The notes below the pieces were generated by a model, which searched no databases, was not told the DNA's origin, and saw only the letters and a program-made list of their open reading frames with translations. A DNA stretch of 64,000 nt from Icerya purchasi (lineage: Eukaryota; Arthropoda; Insecta; Hemiptera; Monophlebidae), in contig CM077116.1 of assembly GCA_039619475.1 (NCBI GenBank), positions 147,205,088 through 147,269,087 of the forward strand, in the 5' to 3' direction. A program made the position numbers and the translations under genes. Below, piece after piece: positions 26,002-37,095 of the stretch; within the stretch, counting starts at the first letter, position 1; the number at the start of each line of letters is the position of its first letter.

Positions 26002-26099
<98 letters not shown>

Positions 26100-27984
26100 T
26101 AAAGGGAAGTGGACTCAAAATGGAACCTTGTGCAAAAACATTACAAACTGTACGAATCTGTTTTTGGAAAGCGGGTTTAAGATGTTAAATGATCTACACA
26201 TAAAATTAGACTGCACAAAAGTTTATCCATGGGGGAAGGAAGGAATTAGTGATACATAGTAATACGAGTATAAAACGTAAAAACAATGGAGAATGAAAGC
26301 AATTAAAGACCGAATAAATTATTTTCCGTTAACTTGTCTGCAATCGAAAATGAGTCGAGAAAATGTTAAAACCGACCAAGAATTGTTCCGAGAGCATCTG
26401 CAGACGAGCTTCCTCATGTAAAATCCGAAATGAAATCGTTTCAGCACATTTTGACGTTAACTTTGAGGTTTAAATACTTGATCGGTGATAACGGCGATGA
26501 CTTCAGGAAATCTTACGCGTGATTTAATAGGACTAAATCTGTTTTTGGCGTTGCGGCTTTTTGCCATTTTATATTACTTCGATAGAACATCATCTGGCGA
26601 ATAATCAACGTTAAGCGATCCAGAGTATGACTGAAATTCTGAGTGCTAAAAACTTCAGTTATACCGAATACGGAGAAAGAACAAAAAAGTCTTTCTGTAA
26701 CGCGATCGATAAATTTCCGGCAAAGTTGGTCCATTTGTCGCTGTCGCAGAATCAATCATTTAAACGGGTCGCGAGAGGAGGAGAGAGGAGATGGAGAGAG
26801 AGAGGAAATAGAGTAATTTTTTGCGGCGAAATTATTAATGAATGAATATGCGACGGTTGGCTGGATTTTCTTTGTTCTGAACTCAGTGGTGCGAGCATAT
26901 GTGCTTTAGCAGCGCCATTCTTTCGACATTTTCCTTCCACCGGGAAAGTGCAGAGAAAGAAAAAAGAAAACCATCAAAGGCTGTTGGAGCTTTTTTAAAA
27001 ACGACAAATCGTTCACTTTGTTAATGAAACAAGTTTTTTCTATTATTTCCCTTTTCCAGCAGCATCCAAAGCGAGCAGAATGAAAATAAATGATTTTTCG
27101 GCTTTGCCAAGAATTTCTGCTATGGCTTCCTTCGAATATTGAGAGTAGCGCGCGCTGGTATTTTTATTAATTTATTTTTATCGTAAGTTAATTTATTTTT
27201 CAACGAGCTGGTGCGTCTAAATATAAACCGTTATCGAGGGAAAACATTGTGTGGTAGCGCGCAAGGTTAACAGAGTTTGTCGGCCCGCAAATAGAGAATC
27301 GTCTATTTCGTGTCTGCAAATGGAAAGTTTAGTTTTTATCCCATCGAGGGTGTTCAATATCTGAATTTTACATCCGTTTTTATTGGTTATTTCCAGATTC
27401 ACGTAGTACCTAAGAAGAGCAAAAATAAAAGATATTTGTAAATGTAGACAGCGAAAGAGAAACCGGGTCTGGTATTCTTTGACTGCTAAAGAGTTGCTGA
27501 ATTTAATTGGTGTAAGAGTACTAGGCGATTAGTATTAGACGGATAATTTTATACTTTTCAAAGTTAAAAAAAAAATTTGAAATGAAAAATTCGGTACCTA
27601 ATTCTTCACATTAACCTCAACTGGATGCTCAATCGGACGGTTTTCCACCAATTACATAACAAGTACATGAGTTGTGTAATGTCTTTTTTTTTTTTCTCCC
27701 TTTTTGTATTGAAATAATATTTTTCGGTAGCTTTTTTATATTCTAATGATTCTTAAGTTATTGAAATCCATCGAAATTTCACGTTAAAAAAGTTCTGGGG
27801 TAAACTTTGAACTTTCTGTTGAATCTTGACCAATAGTTTATTTGTACTTTTTACAAAATCTATAAATATGAAATAAATCGAAAAACTAATAAATAAATAT
27901 GAAGTAGAATAAATAAAAGCATAGAGTTTCGTTAATAAAATATATATATGTACGAAATGTCTCAAATTAGATTTTGGTCATTGC
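25851..27984. other. Gene-free stretch with a long (TA)n tract
   Basis: A (TA)n tract of about 90 bases spans 25998-26088. The remainder shows no recognised gene. Short open frames at 26513-26845 and 27753-27965 have no motif. Confidence 0.5.
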
Positions 27985-29876
27985 GAGTTTCAATTATATC
28001 CAGAGCTTCCTCACTGATAGAACTATTCAAGTAAGAATAGGCTCTTCAGTATCTCATCCTTCACGACTGAAAATGGAATTCCGTAGGGTTCGTCTTCAAG
28101 CACAACCTTGTTTATTCTTTATATAAACGATATAGCAGATTGTATGAGGCCGCCGGTAACAGCCCGTTTGTTCATTGATGACCTTAACATATCTCTTCCT
28201 TCAAACTTCCCCGCTAATGCGATGTCTATCCTACAGTCAACGATCAATAGATTACAAAACTGGGCGGAAAAGAATGGCTTGGATTTCTCATTCTCAAAAA
28301 CTGCATGTGTCGAATTCCTAAAGAAGCGTCGTCCTATTTCCAATCCTGATATCATCCTCTACCTAAAACATGTACCTATCCCATTTCTTCTTTCCATAAA
28401 GTTTCTGGGTCTAACGTTCGATGAGAGATTATCGTGGGCTCCACACATGTCTATCCTTAAACGTAGTTGCATGAAATCCTTGTCCATCTTGAAATGTTTA
28501 TCCAACCATAAGTACAATATAGATCCAAAATTGCTGTTATCAGTATACAAAGCTCTTATCCTGAGTAAACTGTCATACGGTTGTCAGGTGTATTCTTCGG
28601 CTAATAAAACTCTTCTAAAATCTATCGATCCTATCCATAATACTTCTTTACGTATCATATTTGGGGCGCACCGAACTTCTCCTTCGTTGGGCGTTTGTGC
28701 TTTGGTGGGCCTTCCTCCTTTATCTATTATTCGCGATTATCTCACCTTTCGAGATTCTTTTCGTTATTCCTTACCAGATCATTTTTCCACCAGTAACTTC
28801 CAAATCCCATTCCCATCCTTTCCTGGCGATCCATTGGTCAAGGCTTTAACTTTTTTTTCTAAGGTAGGCATAAATTGGAGCGATCACCATGTTAATCCGA
28901 CCGCTTTAGCGCCCTGGATTCAAGTCTCAACATCTATGAACATATCTTTAGCAGATCCTTTAGGAACATCTAACCTTTCTATACCCATGGCTCAAGTAGT
29001 ATCAAATAAACTCGCCTCCTACCCTAACTACATTCACATGTACACAGACGCAGCTAAAGCGAGTCCTACTAATTCTCCTTCACCAACCGCATGCGCTTAT
29101 GAAATTGGAGGTGTAATGTACACCGAGCGCCTAAACGACTACTGCTCTACTTTAGAGGCAGAAATGTTTGGGATCCTTCTTTGCCTTGAGATATATTCTT
29201 CCAACCCAGCGTCTCAAAATGCCCTTCTGATTACAGACTCACTTCAATCTATAAAAGCCATCCGGAGTCCAGACAGTTGCAACTCTCTAATAATTAAAAT
29301 AAAAAACCTCCTATTCCAACTTTCACGATCTGAGGTATATGTCACATTCTTATGGGTTCCTGGTCATGTTGGGGTTCCCGGCAATGAGCGGGTTGACTTG
29401 GCTGCTAAGGCAACTCTATCTAGCCCGATGCCGTTTAACGCTTTACTGCCTCGTTTTGGCGCATCAGTCTTTCTGATGCACTTTGCTGAGGAGTGGAGCA
29501 AGCTATGGTCAGAACAAACAACCTGGCTCAGATCCATAAAGTCGGACACCGACCCATGGTGGCCGCTGTTCCCCGTCACACGTAGGGATTTCTCGATCCT
29601 ATCGAGACTGCGTCTGGGGCACACTGCACTATCACATAATCACGTCTTTGAAGGAGCTCCCCCTCCGGTCACTTGCCCTCTGTGCGGGTTCATGGCCTCA
29701 CCAACTGTAGAGCATCTGCTGAAATGGTGCCGGCATACTTTGAATTTTGCAGCATCGAACAGACTGCACCGCCTTCTGTAATTTCAAGTGAGTCTAGGTG
29801 CCGTAATAGCCCAGGTAGTTACACACGGCGCCTAGATTTATATTTTTAAATTTAAAAAAAAAAAAAAAAAAAAAAA
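27985..29876 (+). mobile_element. 5'-truncated I-type non-LTR retrotransposon
   Basis: Coding similarity starts abruptly at about 27985 inside the reverse transcriptase (FNYIQSFLTDRTIQVRIGSS). It runs through RNase H to a stop at 29781, then a short 3' UTR and a 23-base poly(A) run at about 29852-29875. A frameshift lies near 28050, and the expected glutamine codon of the PQG motif is TAG at 28084-28086. After that point the frame is open for 557 codons. Loss of the 5' half is typical of incomplete reverse transcription. It is a different family from the 52-58 kb element. Confidence 0.88.
28108..29781 (+). CDS. Partial RT plus RNase H protein of an I-type retrotransposon (557 codons open)
   Basis: This is the C-terminal two thirds of an ORF2 that once copied the element's RNA into DNA. 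The first codon is TTG, so the frame is a remnant, not a gene start. The last RT motif reads LFIDDLNI (residues 21-28), FIDD in place of the usual FADD. Thumb motifs follow (FLGLTFDERLSW, 99-110; LSYGCQVY, 155-162). RNase H covers about 305-440 with its catalytic set visible: D314 (YTDAAKA), E352 (EAEMF), D377 (ITDSLQS), H420 (VPGHVG) and D430 (RVDLAAK). RLRLGHTALSHNHVF and a Cys/His end (C523, C526, H536, C541) close the protein. The endonuclease and RT fingers are missing, so it cannot mobilise itself. Confidence 0.85.
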   Translation: MFILYINDIADCMRPPVTARLFIDDLNISLPSNFPANAMSILQSTINRLQNWAEKNGLDFSFSKTACVEFLKKRRPISNPDIILYLKHVPIPFLLSIKFLGLTFDERLSWAPHMSILKRSCMKSLSILKCLSNHKYNIDPKLLLSVYKALILSKLSYGCQVYSSANKTLLKSIDPIHNTSLRIIFGAHRTSPSLGVCALVGLPPLSIIRDYLTFRDSFRYSLPDHFSTSNFQIPFPSFPGDPLVKALTFFSKVGINWSDHHVNPTALAPWIQVSTSMNISLADPLGTSNLSIPMAQVVSNKLASYPNYIHMYTDAAKASPTNSPSPTACAYEIGGVMYTERLNDYCSTLEAEMFGILLCLEIYSSNPASQNALLITDSLQSIKAIRSPDSCNSLIIKIKNLLFQLSRSEVYVTFLWVPGHVGVPGNERVDLAAKATLSSPMPFNALLPRFGASVFLMHFAEEWSKLWSEQTTWLRSIKSDTDPWWPLFPVTRRDFSILSRLRLGHTALSHNHVFEGAPPPVTCPLCGFMASPTVEHLLKWCRHTLNFAASNRLHRLL

Positions 29877-30399
29877 TTTATAATATCACCTACCGCTTAA
29901 ATAGAGTAAAATATTATTAATTTAAAATTTTTATAAAAGTAGAAGTCAAATTAAATTAAAAGAAAGTACAATGAGAAAGATAAGAAAGAGATCGCGCATG
30001 AGGGTTGCTTATGTTAATGTGCAAGTAAAAAAGAGCGGCGGCGTAGAAGGAAAGCAACGAGGTTTATGGTGTACGCGCCACGCACATACAAGCGAATACT
30101 GAGGCGGAGAGAGGGATGACGGCATGAAGCGTCACAGCGTTTGTCGTCACGGCATACGAATCGGTTTTACTCCCAAGGCGTCCTAATGGATGTTTCACAT
30201 CGAAAAAAGGATTGTCGGTTTGTTATTGTACAAAAAAAATACAAAAATCTTCCGCTTTCCCGTTATTGTCTAACGAAGCCCAAGTTTAGATGATCACGAA
30301 AACAAAATAACTAATTTTATATTTTTTTTTTCTGACAGGGAGTAAAACTTGGTGTTTTTTTTTTCATATAAATTTTCCAAATTTTATCTTTATTTACTT
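29877..30399. other. Gene-free stretch
   Basis: Nothing was recognised between the poly(A) end of the 27985 element and the piggyBac relic. Confidence 0.45.
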
Positions 30400-31910
30400 T
30401 TCTGTACAGGTTCTGCATATAATAGTTGTCACAGTGTGAGCTTTGCAAACTGTACTTTTGCATTTGTGGCACACGGTAGAGTGCTTCCTGTCGCTGGATG
30501 GACATAGTCGGCATCTACGCCGTTTTTTTTCGGAATATTCTCAGGCTCATTTCTGTGGGTTATTTTCTAGTAGGTATATTTACAGATTGACAATAATCGT
30601 AATTCTCTGGGGAGGTTTTGTAGTTCAACTCTTCTACATTGCGGAGGTTTTGTAAGGCTCATTCCCAATGAAATAAGGTAAATCCTTCGATCGGTAGTAG
30701 CTTCATCGGGCTCTACTGCACCATTTCGAATTACACAGGCATTTACCCGGGCAACGTTCATGATGGTATAAAACATTTGGCCATCGCCTACTTCTTCGAT
30801 TAACTGACTAATTGGCGTATTTGTGTTCTTATGCATCAACACCTGCTTTAGTGTTATACATTTAAATGATTTCTGGCTTATTCTCATTACTTGTGTTTAT
30901 CACCATATCATGATGAAGAGTAGATATCAGGTTCACACACCGATTTTTTTTTTCTTTTCTTTTTGGAACATACAAGACAACAGTTTTATCTCTAGTAAAT
31001 CCAAAAATTACTTATACACGAAAGCATTTAATAAATAATGCATTTTGTAATCACACAAATACATTATTTTTAGTCTATTTGTTGCTGACTTACTTTTCAT
31101 AAACATCCGGAACATACATCTTCCACGAAATAGGACGAGCATCTCGTCAACTGTTATGTTTTCAGCGCAGTAATAATTCTTTATGAATGTTTATTTGTGC
31201 TAAACGATCAGTTTTTATTCTGATAAGCTTTTAATTTGAGCATCATCAAAACCATTAGCTGTAAGCAAAAACAAAAATCGTTTCATAGACATTACATATC
31301 GGTAAATGTCTCTGCTAGTTCCATCTGTTGCAAAAATAATGATTCAACATTCTTGTAATTCGATTTGAAAACGTCCGATAGGTAAAGGAGTTCTCTAGCA
31401 ATGCTTCAACCTCGATTTTTGATCCGTGCGTTCAGTAAACTGACAAGTTAAGGCGTTGACTCCATATTTCTCCGCTATTTTCTGATTGGTATATTCAACA
31501 ATTGTGTCAATTATATTACTATCCATAAGAAGTCTCCAGGCATCTATAGAGAGGTTCTTTCGATGTAGTTCCTGCGGCATTTCCTGTGATACCCGGTAAT
31601 TTATGAAGCAGATTGACAACGCGAACTCGGCCAATGGCAAACGAATTTTTAGCCCATTTGAATCTATTTTTTCCATAATAGTAATTACTTTTAGTGCCTT
31701 TTACAAGAGAGTACCTCTTATAAAAGAACTCGTTTGATTTCATCCTGTGTAACTATCTCTATGATCATCAGAATCAGGATCAGCGTCGGTATCATTACCA
31801 AAAATGTCAGATCCATTTTCTTCATACTCGGTTTCGTGTTCTGAATTGATAGAGGGGGCATCCGAACAAACCGAAATATTATCATCATCCTCTTGTAAAC
31901 AATGTAAAAT
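30400..31910 (-). pseudogene. Internally deleted piggyBac-type transposase relic
   Basis: Minus-strand translation, in several frames, gives piggyBac landmarks in the right order. The acidic N-terminus comes first (SINSEHETEYEENGSDIFGN, about 31860-31790). Next is YYYGKNRFKWAKN (about 31690), then LSIDAWRLL...IIDTIVEYTNQKIAEKYG (about 31555-31450), ATDGTSRDIYRYVMSMKRF (about 31330-31270), and NITVDEMLVLFRGRCMFRMF (about 31170-31110), which holds the first catalytic Asp. KIMYLCDYKMHYLLNAFVY follows (about 31060-31010). The second catalytic region is missing. Sequence resumes at ISTLHHDMV (about 30910) and VLMHKNTNTPISQLIEE, and ends with a Cys-rich domain (CRLCPSSDR...CHKCKSTVCKAH, about 30520-30420). 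Frameshifts and the deletion make it inactive. The TTAA-flanked ends were not located. Confidence 0.85.
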
Positions 31911-33796
31911 ATTTTCGCGTCATCTAATATTTTGTACATTTTTACAAAAATTATGGACAAATAATACTCCAAAACTAAAAATAACACTGCCAAATTACCT
32001 CAGTGTTGAGTATCGAAATTGCTTTTTGACAGGAAATGTAACAATCGTCGCAAAAAATCGGCAACAGAACACTAAAACTAAGATAGTAATCGCCAAAAAA
32101 AAACAACCACTAAAACTATCACAATGTTTACCAGTAATTCTTTCATGAAAAAACAATCACAGAAAACATATGAGAAATACATTTAAATATACTTTAGAAA
32201 TAAACGAAATATTTCCACAACAAAAATTATATTAAACAATTTTTAAAAATTTTGAAAAAGCCGATACCGAAAAATAGTATGAAAGCCCGTGTTTTTTGAA
32301 GTTAAGAATGTCTGTTATAATAAATCTATGTCGCTGGGCTCATATGTATGTTTTCACATCTTACAAGGGTCGCCAGCGACAGTTAAAATTTTTCTATTTT
32401 GTCCGCGTTTGATAAACGTCTCTAATATTTTAGCTATTGAAAGGAATTTATTTCCGGCCAACCTTTTTTCGGAATAACAGCAATTCAAAGGCAAAATTCT
32501 AGTTTAAATTAAACGGTCCGATGTAGTTTTAAAAATAAATGCTGACGAATTCAGTCCGTTGCTAAACATTTTTCATAAATCGGAAAATCGGGAACTACTT
32601 CAGAGCGAACGTGGAATTACGAATCATGCGGTGTTCCGAAGGGTTTCATACTCTCTGTTCGCAGATAACAGGATAATAATAGTTCGTTACGAATTCACGA
32701 TCGAACCCGAATGGCAGAAATAATACATGCATTTCCGGATATTCTCGCGCAAATTATCTATTCCGATACTTGAAAAAAAAAGCAAAAAAAAGCAAAAAAA
32801 AACAAAAAAAGTAAACGAATCTTCCAACCGCATCGGGTCCTCGTATGAATTCTGCATGAATTTTCGTTGCTTGCCAACTTCCCTTCGGTGCCGGTCATTT
32901 GGAATGTGTTCCAAAGTCGGCACGGAGTTTTTTCCAATGGGAGCCAAGTTTAAGGTTTTATCGTTGGTTTATTACTTTCGTGAGCCAATATGGTCCTGCT
33001 GCCGACGTAGCGCTTGAAGGTAGCGCGCGCTCACATTAACTTGCCACCTGGAGCTCTATTTACCGAAACAAATAATGCCGGTGAATATATAGATTTTACT
33101 GCTATTAGCCCGCTGCCGTAAACGCCATTTGCCCCTAAAGTGAGCTGGTTTGAATACCGCTTCGCTGTAAAACTATTAGCAGCACTGCCGCGATAGTGTT
33201 AATTTTAGAAAAAGCCTAAAAATTAAATATCAAAAAAAAAAAAAAACCATCGTTATTATTTTCCTTTTTCTTCCAAATTTTCTTTTTTTTCCCTTATTTT
33301 CTTTTTCTTTCTAATTTTCTTTCTGCCAATAGCGCCTAATGTAATGCAATTTAATTTTTCGGGCGTTGTTTAGTTGCAAATCTTCCTCATGCGGGCTGGC
33401 ATTTTCTTAATTTTTTTGCTATGCGCTGCCTTTTCACGCATCCTTCACAGTAGCTCTCCTAGGTTATTTCATTTGCGCCGTATTTATGGCGATCGATGGA
33501 ACTTCTTTTTTTAAAAAACGTCATTTTAGCGGGCCTCTCATTTCTAGATTCCGTCGTGCTTTTATATGAGAATTCCTTAAAAACCTAATGTTAAAGACCT
33601 TAATTTTTTTTAAAAGTCATTACCTGCGTCGTAATTTTTAGTTTGTTCTTAATTTTTTTTCAGTTTTTCTTTCTTCTAAAATGTTTAATACGCTTCTCTT
33701 ACGCTATATATTTTATATAATACGCATCTTCCGCTTAAATGTATTCCTTTATCGTTCGCTTGAATAATACTTTTGTTTTGTGATATATTTATTTTG
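31911..33796. other. Gene-free stretch
   Basis: No gene was recognised. A tract of A-runs broken by GC or C (about 32773-32810) and CT/T-rich runs near 33250-33310 are the main features. Confidence 0.45.
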
Positions 33797-34020
33797 GCCT
33801 CTTGGTAGATCAGTAGTTAGGGTGCTTGTGACTCTACCAAACCAGAGGTGTCATCGGTTTTCAAGAGTTGAAAATTGCTCCCAGATTTATACTTAATCTG
33901 AAACCGAATACCGGTTATACTAGGGAATTATCTGGTGGAATGTAGAGGTAGATGCCGAGCAGAAAGGAACTAGTTCCGGTATTCTCATCAGGTCCATTAA
34001 GCTTAGAGTAGCATTATTCA
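33797..34020 (+). mobile_element. tRNA-derived SINE, family B, copy 2 (diverged)
   Basis: It shares TTGCTCCCAGATTTATACTTA, GAAAGGAACTAGTTCCGG and TATTCTCATCAGGTCCATTA with the 23288 copy, in shorter matching blocks. The tRNA-like head (TTGGTAGATCAGTAGTTAGG, box A-like) has lost a clean box B. The 3' end is missing or diverged beyond about 34020. Confidence 0.72.
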
Positions 34021-34245
34021 AACTTGTATAGGACTTAACTCGAGTTCCAAAGATTTTTCGATTTGAAAATGGAGGACCCGCGGTCCCAGTTTGTTTTACT
34101 TTCCCTTCTGGCTAACAAGTTATTTTGGCATGGCAGCCTTCAATAGTGTTACTGGTTCTCGTTGGTTATTTACTTTCCATATAGCGCAATTAAAATAGCT
34201 GAGAAAAATAACGGGAAACTTTTTTCTGTTTATGCGAACACAATC

Positions 34246-34246
34246 A

Positions 34247-34281
<35 letters not shown>
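34246..34281. repeat. (TA)n microsatellite
   Basis: About 17 TA units abut the left side of the dispersed repeat copy at 34282. Confidence 0.85.
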
Positions 34282-34284
<3 letters not shown>

Positions 34285-34645
34285 TCGGCCATTTTGGACT
34301 CACAAGGGGCTGTGCTCCTTGACCCCTCTTGCTTTCATTTCTGTCTCTTTCTCTTCTATACTTTGTATAAAATGATCAAAATTTACAACGTAATTCTTAC
34401 TGGCATCAAACATAACCACAAAAATCCTATTCTAACATTTAACTTTCATTATATAAAATTAAGACAATTTTTCGTTACATTTTTCGTTACATATTTCAAC
34501 ATAAAATTGTGACACTTTTTAAATAACAATAACAAAAATCCTATAAAATATAACAAAACGTTACATAAAATTGGGACATTTTTTCGAGGGTGTAGCCTAA
34601 GAATTATGTTGTAATTAATATATATGTATATATATATATATATTA
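34282..34645 (-). repeat. Dispersed repeat C, copy in reverse orientation
   Basis: On the minus strand this matches two plus-strand stretches on the right side of the window. About 34405-34310 corresponds to 60960-61050 (shared GAATTACG, ATCATTTTATACAAAGTATA, GAAGAGAAAGAGACAGAAAT and AGAGGTCAAGG). About 34625-34540 corresponds to 58899-59050 (shared ATATATTAATTACAAC, ATTCTTAGGCT and AAATGTCCCAATTT). A terminal (TA)n tract lies at about 34617-34645. No coding motif is visible. Confidence 0.75.
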
Positions 34646-35127
34646 TATTAATACGCAGCACACTTTGTTTGTCCTCATTACTATAGTGACTTTTACTACA
34701 GTCACCGCTTTGACTTCATGTATTACCTTCATTATTTTTTCACCAAAGTTCTAGTATCTACACTTTGCATCGTATACGGTCAGAAATTTTAGTTCTTGAA
34801 TGAACCTTATTCATCACTACAATAGCGCAGAAAGTCCGGCCTCACAAGTACTGGAAGAGGCTACGTTCTTTAATGAACTGGTGCGGATATTTCGGTATTC
34901 TCGTTTCCGAAAATCAACTTTTCTGAAAACAACAATTATTACGGCGTTAGATGTTCGTTGCCATCGAAGAATGATTGCAATAAAATAAATCAGAGTACGC
35001 TAAGTTCAAGCATCATTTTGATTTGGATGATGAAATTATTAAAATATTATCACGACCGTCTTTGAATGAAATGTGAAGTATTGCTACCGGAGTGTGACGC
35101 TGAAAAGAGGCCTAATAATTTATCAAA
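34646..35127. other. Gene-free stretch
   Basis: Nothing was recognised. Confidence 0.4.
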
Positions 35128-35135
35128 CACACACT

Positions 35136-35466
35136 CATGGGCGTCATCGGCGGGAGGCAGGGGGCAGCTCCTGGCGCCTTGAAACTTTTTAATCAACTGG
35201 CCATGATGAGTAATCATAGGCGCGTAATCATGGACAATTTGGAAGACTTTTATAATAAAGTGGTAGAACAATTTGCCAGAAACCCCACGAAAATTATGTT
35301 TTAATTAAGATTTCATTCTTGTTTAATAAAATATTAAGCCTTTACAACTTATAAATTTTATTTTTCATATAACTCATATCCTCTTTCTATCATCTTGCCC
35401 CCCCTCCTGGCGGCTGAAAACTCATCTTGCATCCTCCCCTTGGTTCATCGGCTGACGACGCCCTTG
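35136..35466. mobile_element. Miniature hAT-type DNA element, 331 bp
   Basis: The left end reads CATGGGCGTCATCGGC; the right end on the opposite strand reads CAAGGGCGTCGTCAGC (13 of 16 identical). The flanks are CACACACT (35128-35135) and CACACACC (35467-35474), an 8-bp duplication with one mismatch, as hAT transposons make. G-rich sequence follows each terminus inwards (GGCAGGGGGCAGC and GGGGAGGATGC). No transposase motif is present. Its ends differ from those of the 7755 element, so it is a separate family. Confidence 0.65.
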
Positions 35467-35474
35467 CACACACC

Positions 35475-36176
35475 AGTATTTATGTATGTTGGTCAAATTT
35501 AATGTTATAGTTATAATATTTTTTTGAACCGAAACCAGTAAGAAAATTTTTCGTAACCAATAAAATTTCGTTCTCCGTGTGCTTTTTTTTTGAAATTGCA
35601 ATTATTCACAGGCTAGTGCCTTTTTGTAAGATACAAGTGCGGTGCTGTTAACGAAGAAATATTTCTAGAAAAAAGCCTTATCAACCACAAGGGAAAAGTT
35701 AAATAAGTGAAAAAGCGCAAATAAATTTTAGGGGAAAAGAAGATAATTTATGTCACATCTTTTTTTTTCTTTCTTTTTACCGATTTTTACACTCAGAATT
35801 TGAGTAAAAATACATATTACATTTAAAGTTTTCTCCGAAATGTTATTATTTAAAATTTCGAATAAACAATGGATGAAAGCTGCTTTTGCTAAAAAATAGT
35901 AATTCGAGAAGAATTCAATAGACCGGGTACAAAGACGAATTAAAAGTTTAGCAATAATAAAATTTAGAAAAAAAGCTTATAGACTTGTTTATTGCACCCC
36001 TGTGTAGGATACAAAAAGATTTCCATCGCATTTCTGGAGCGGATGAGTTATTGATTGATTATTTTGAGAACAGAAGTACAGAGATAGTTGATGCGATTGT
36101 GAAAAGGTAGCTTACTCTGTTTAGAATGATGTCTAGTTAAGAGCAGAACTAAGTCCGATGATGATGCAAAAAAAAA
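35475..36176. other. Gene-free stretch
   Basis: Nothing was recognised in this AT-rich sequence. Confidence 0.4.
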
Positions 36177-36520
36177 GTTTGATAGCCTAGTTGCTAGAGC
36201 GCTTGACTTCCGTTACGGAGGTCACGGTTTCGATCCCGGGCGACGACAGCATTTATTACAAAGAATTAAATTTTAAAATATTCACTAATAATCACGCGGA
36301 AGGCACTGGCAACTCACCATGCACACCATCATATGCGCGCTAGTTAGTGCACAGCAGACGTACACGGGACTGCATTTGTGTATCGATAAATCAAACTATT
36401 ACTAGTCAGTTCCGAGTGTAATCTTGCGCGTGTACACTAGCGTTGCATATAGCAATTGCGCAATTGCCAAGAACGCTACCTGTTCTGTACAGCAAGATTG
36501 TACAGACAGGTAATCTCGAC
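36177..36520 (+). mobile_element. tRNA-derived SINE, family A, copy 2
   Basis: It matches copy 1 at 16927: GATAGCCTAGTTGCTAGAGC (box A-like), GGTTTCGATCCCGGG (box B with one extra T), CACGCGGAAGGCACTGGCAA, CATCATATGCGCGCTAG and GTTGCATATAGCAATTG. The 3' stem-loop is at 36477-36512 (TACCTGT with ACAGGTA, and inner GTACA with TGTAC). The broken box B suggests this copy is no longer transcribed. Confidence 0.82.
36477..36512 (+). other. Predicted stem-loop in SINE A copy 2
   Basis: TACCTGT (36477-36483) pairs with ACAGGTA (36506-36512), and inner GTACA (36487-36491) pairs with TGTAC (36499-36503). It occupies the same place as the stem at 17228-17265 but with two base pairs changed on both sides. 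Confidence 0.5.
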
Positions 36521-37095
36521 GCTCCTAATCGAACTAACGAACGAAGAGATCGAAAAATTATAGAAACAAAAAGTACAAAAACCATTGACACGAATTTTTC
36601 TAGAGAAATAGAGAATTTTCGAGAACGACAAGTGAATTGTGAAGCTTATCATTAGCGAAAGAGAGGTTGTTGTTTGTTGTACAGAATAGAGAAATAGAAG
36701 AAATATGAAGTAATATGAAGTAATATGAAGAATAGCGCGACCACGGAAAGATCGTTAACCTCGAAAAACTGATCTGGGAGCGGTAAAGAAGTAGGTGGAG
36801 AGATGACTCGTTTTGTTATACAAAAGACTGATGATTGAGAAGGTAAACTGTGAAGGAATATTAGTGGAAGTGATCATTATCAAAAGCAGACATAGTCAAT
36901 TTTTATGGACAGGAGACTAATATACACATTTTAGCGAAAAAAAATAAAGATACGCAGTCCGTGCACCGGAAACCGAGCTAGTTATCAGGAAGTATATCAT
37001 TGTATTTTAGCTACCAAACCGATTGTTTATTGATCGACTGTTCCAAAAGTTTCCTCAAGCACGAAACTATATAAATCAGACGAAAAGAACTAGTA
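36521..37095. other. Gene-free stretch
   Basis: It holds three tandem copies of 'aatatgaagt' at about 36703-36731. Nothing else was recognised. Confidence 0.4.

Noticed and set aside
35050..35271. Minus-strand frame with an IVHDYAPMITHHGQLIKKF stretch
   Set aside because: It crosses the boundary of the 35136-35466 miniature element and has no recognisable domain.
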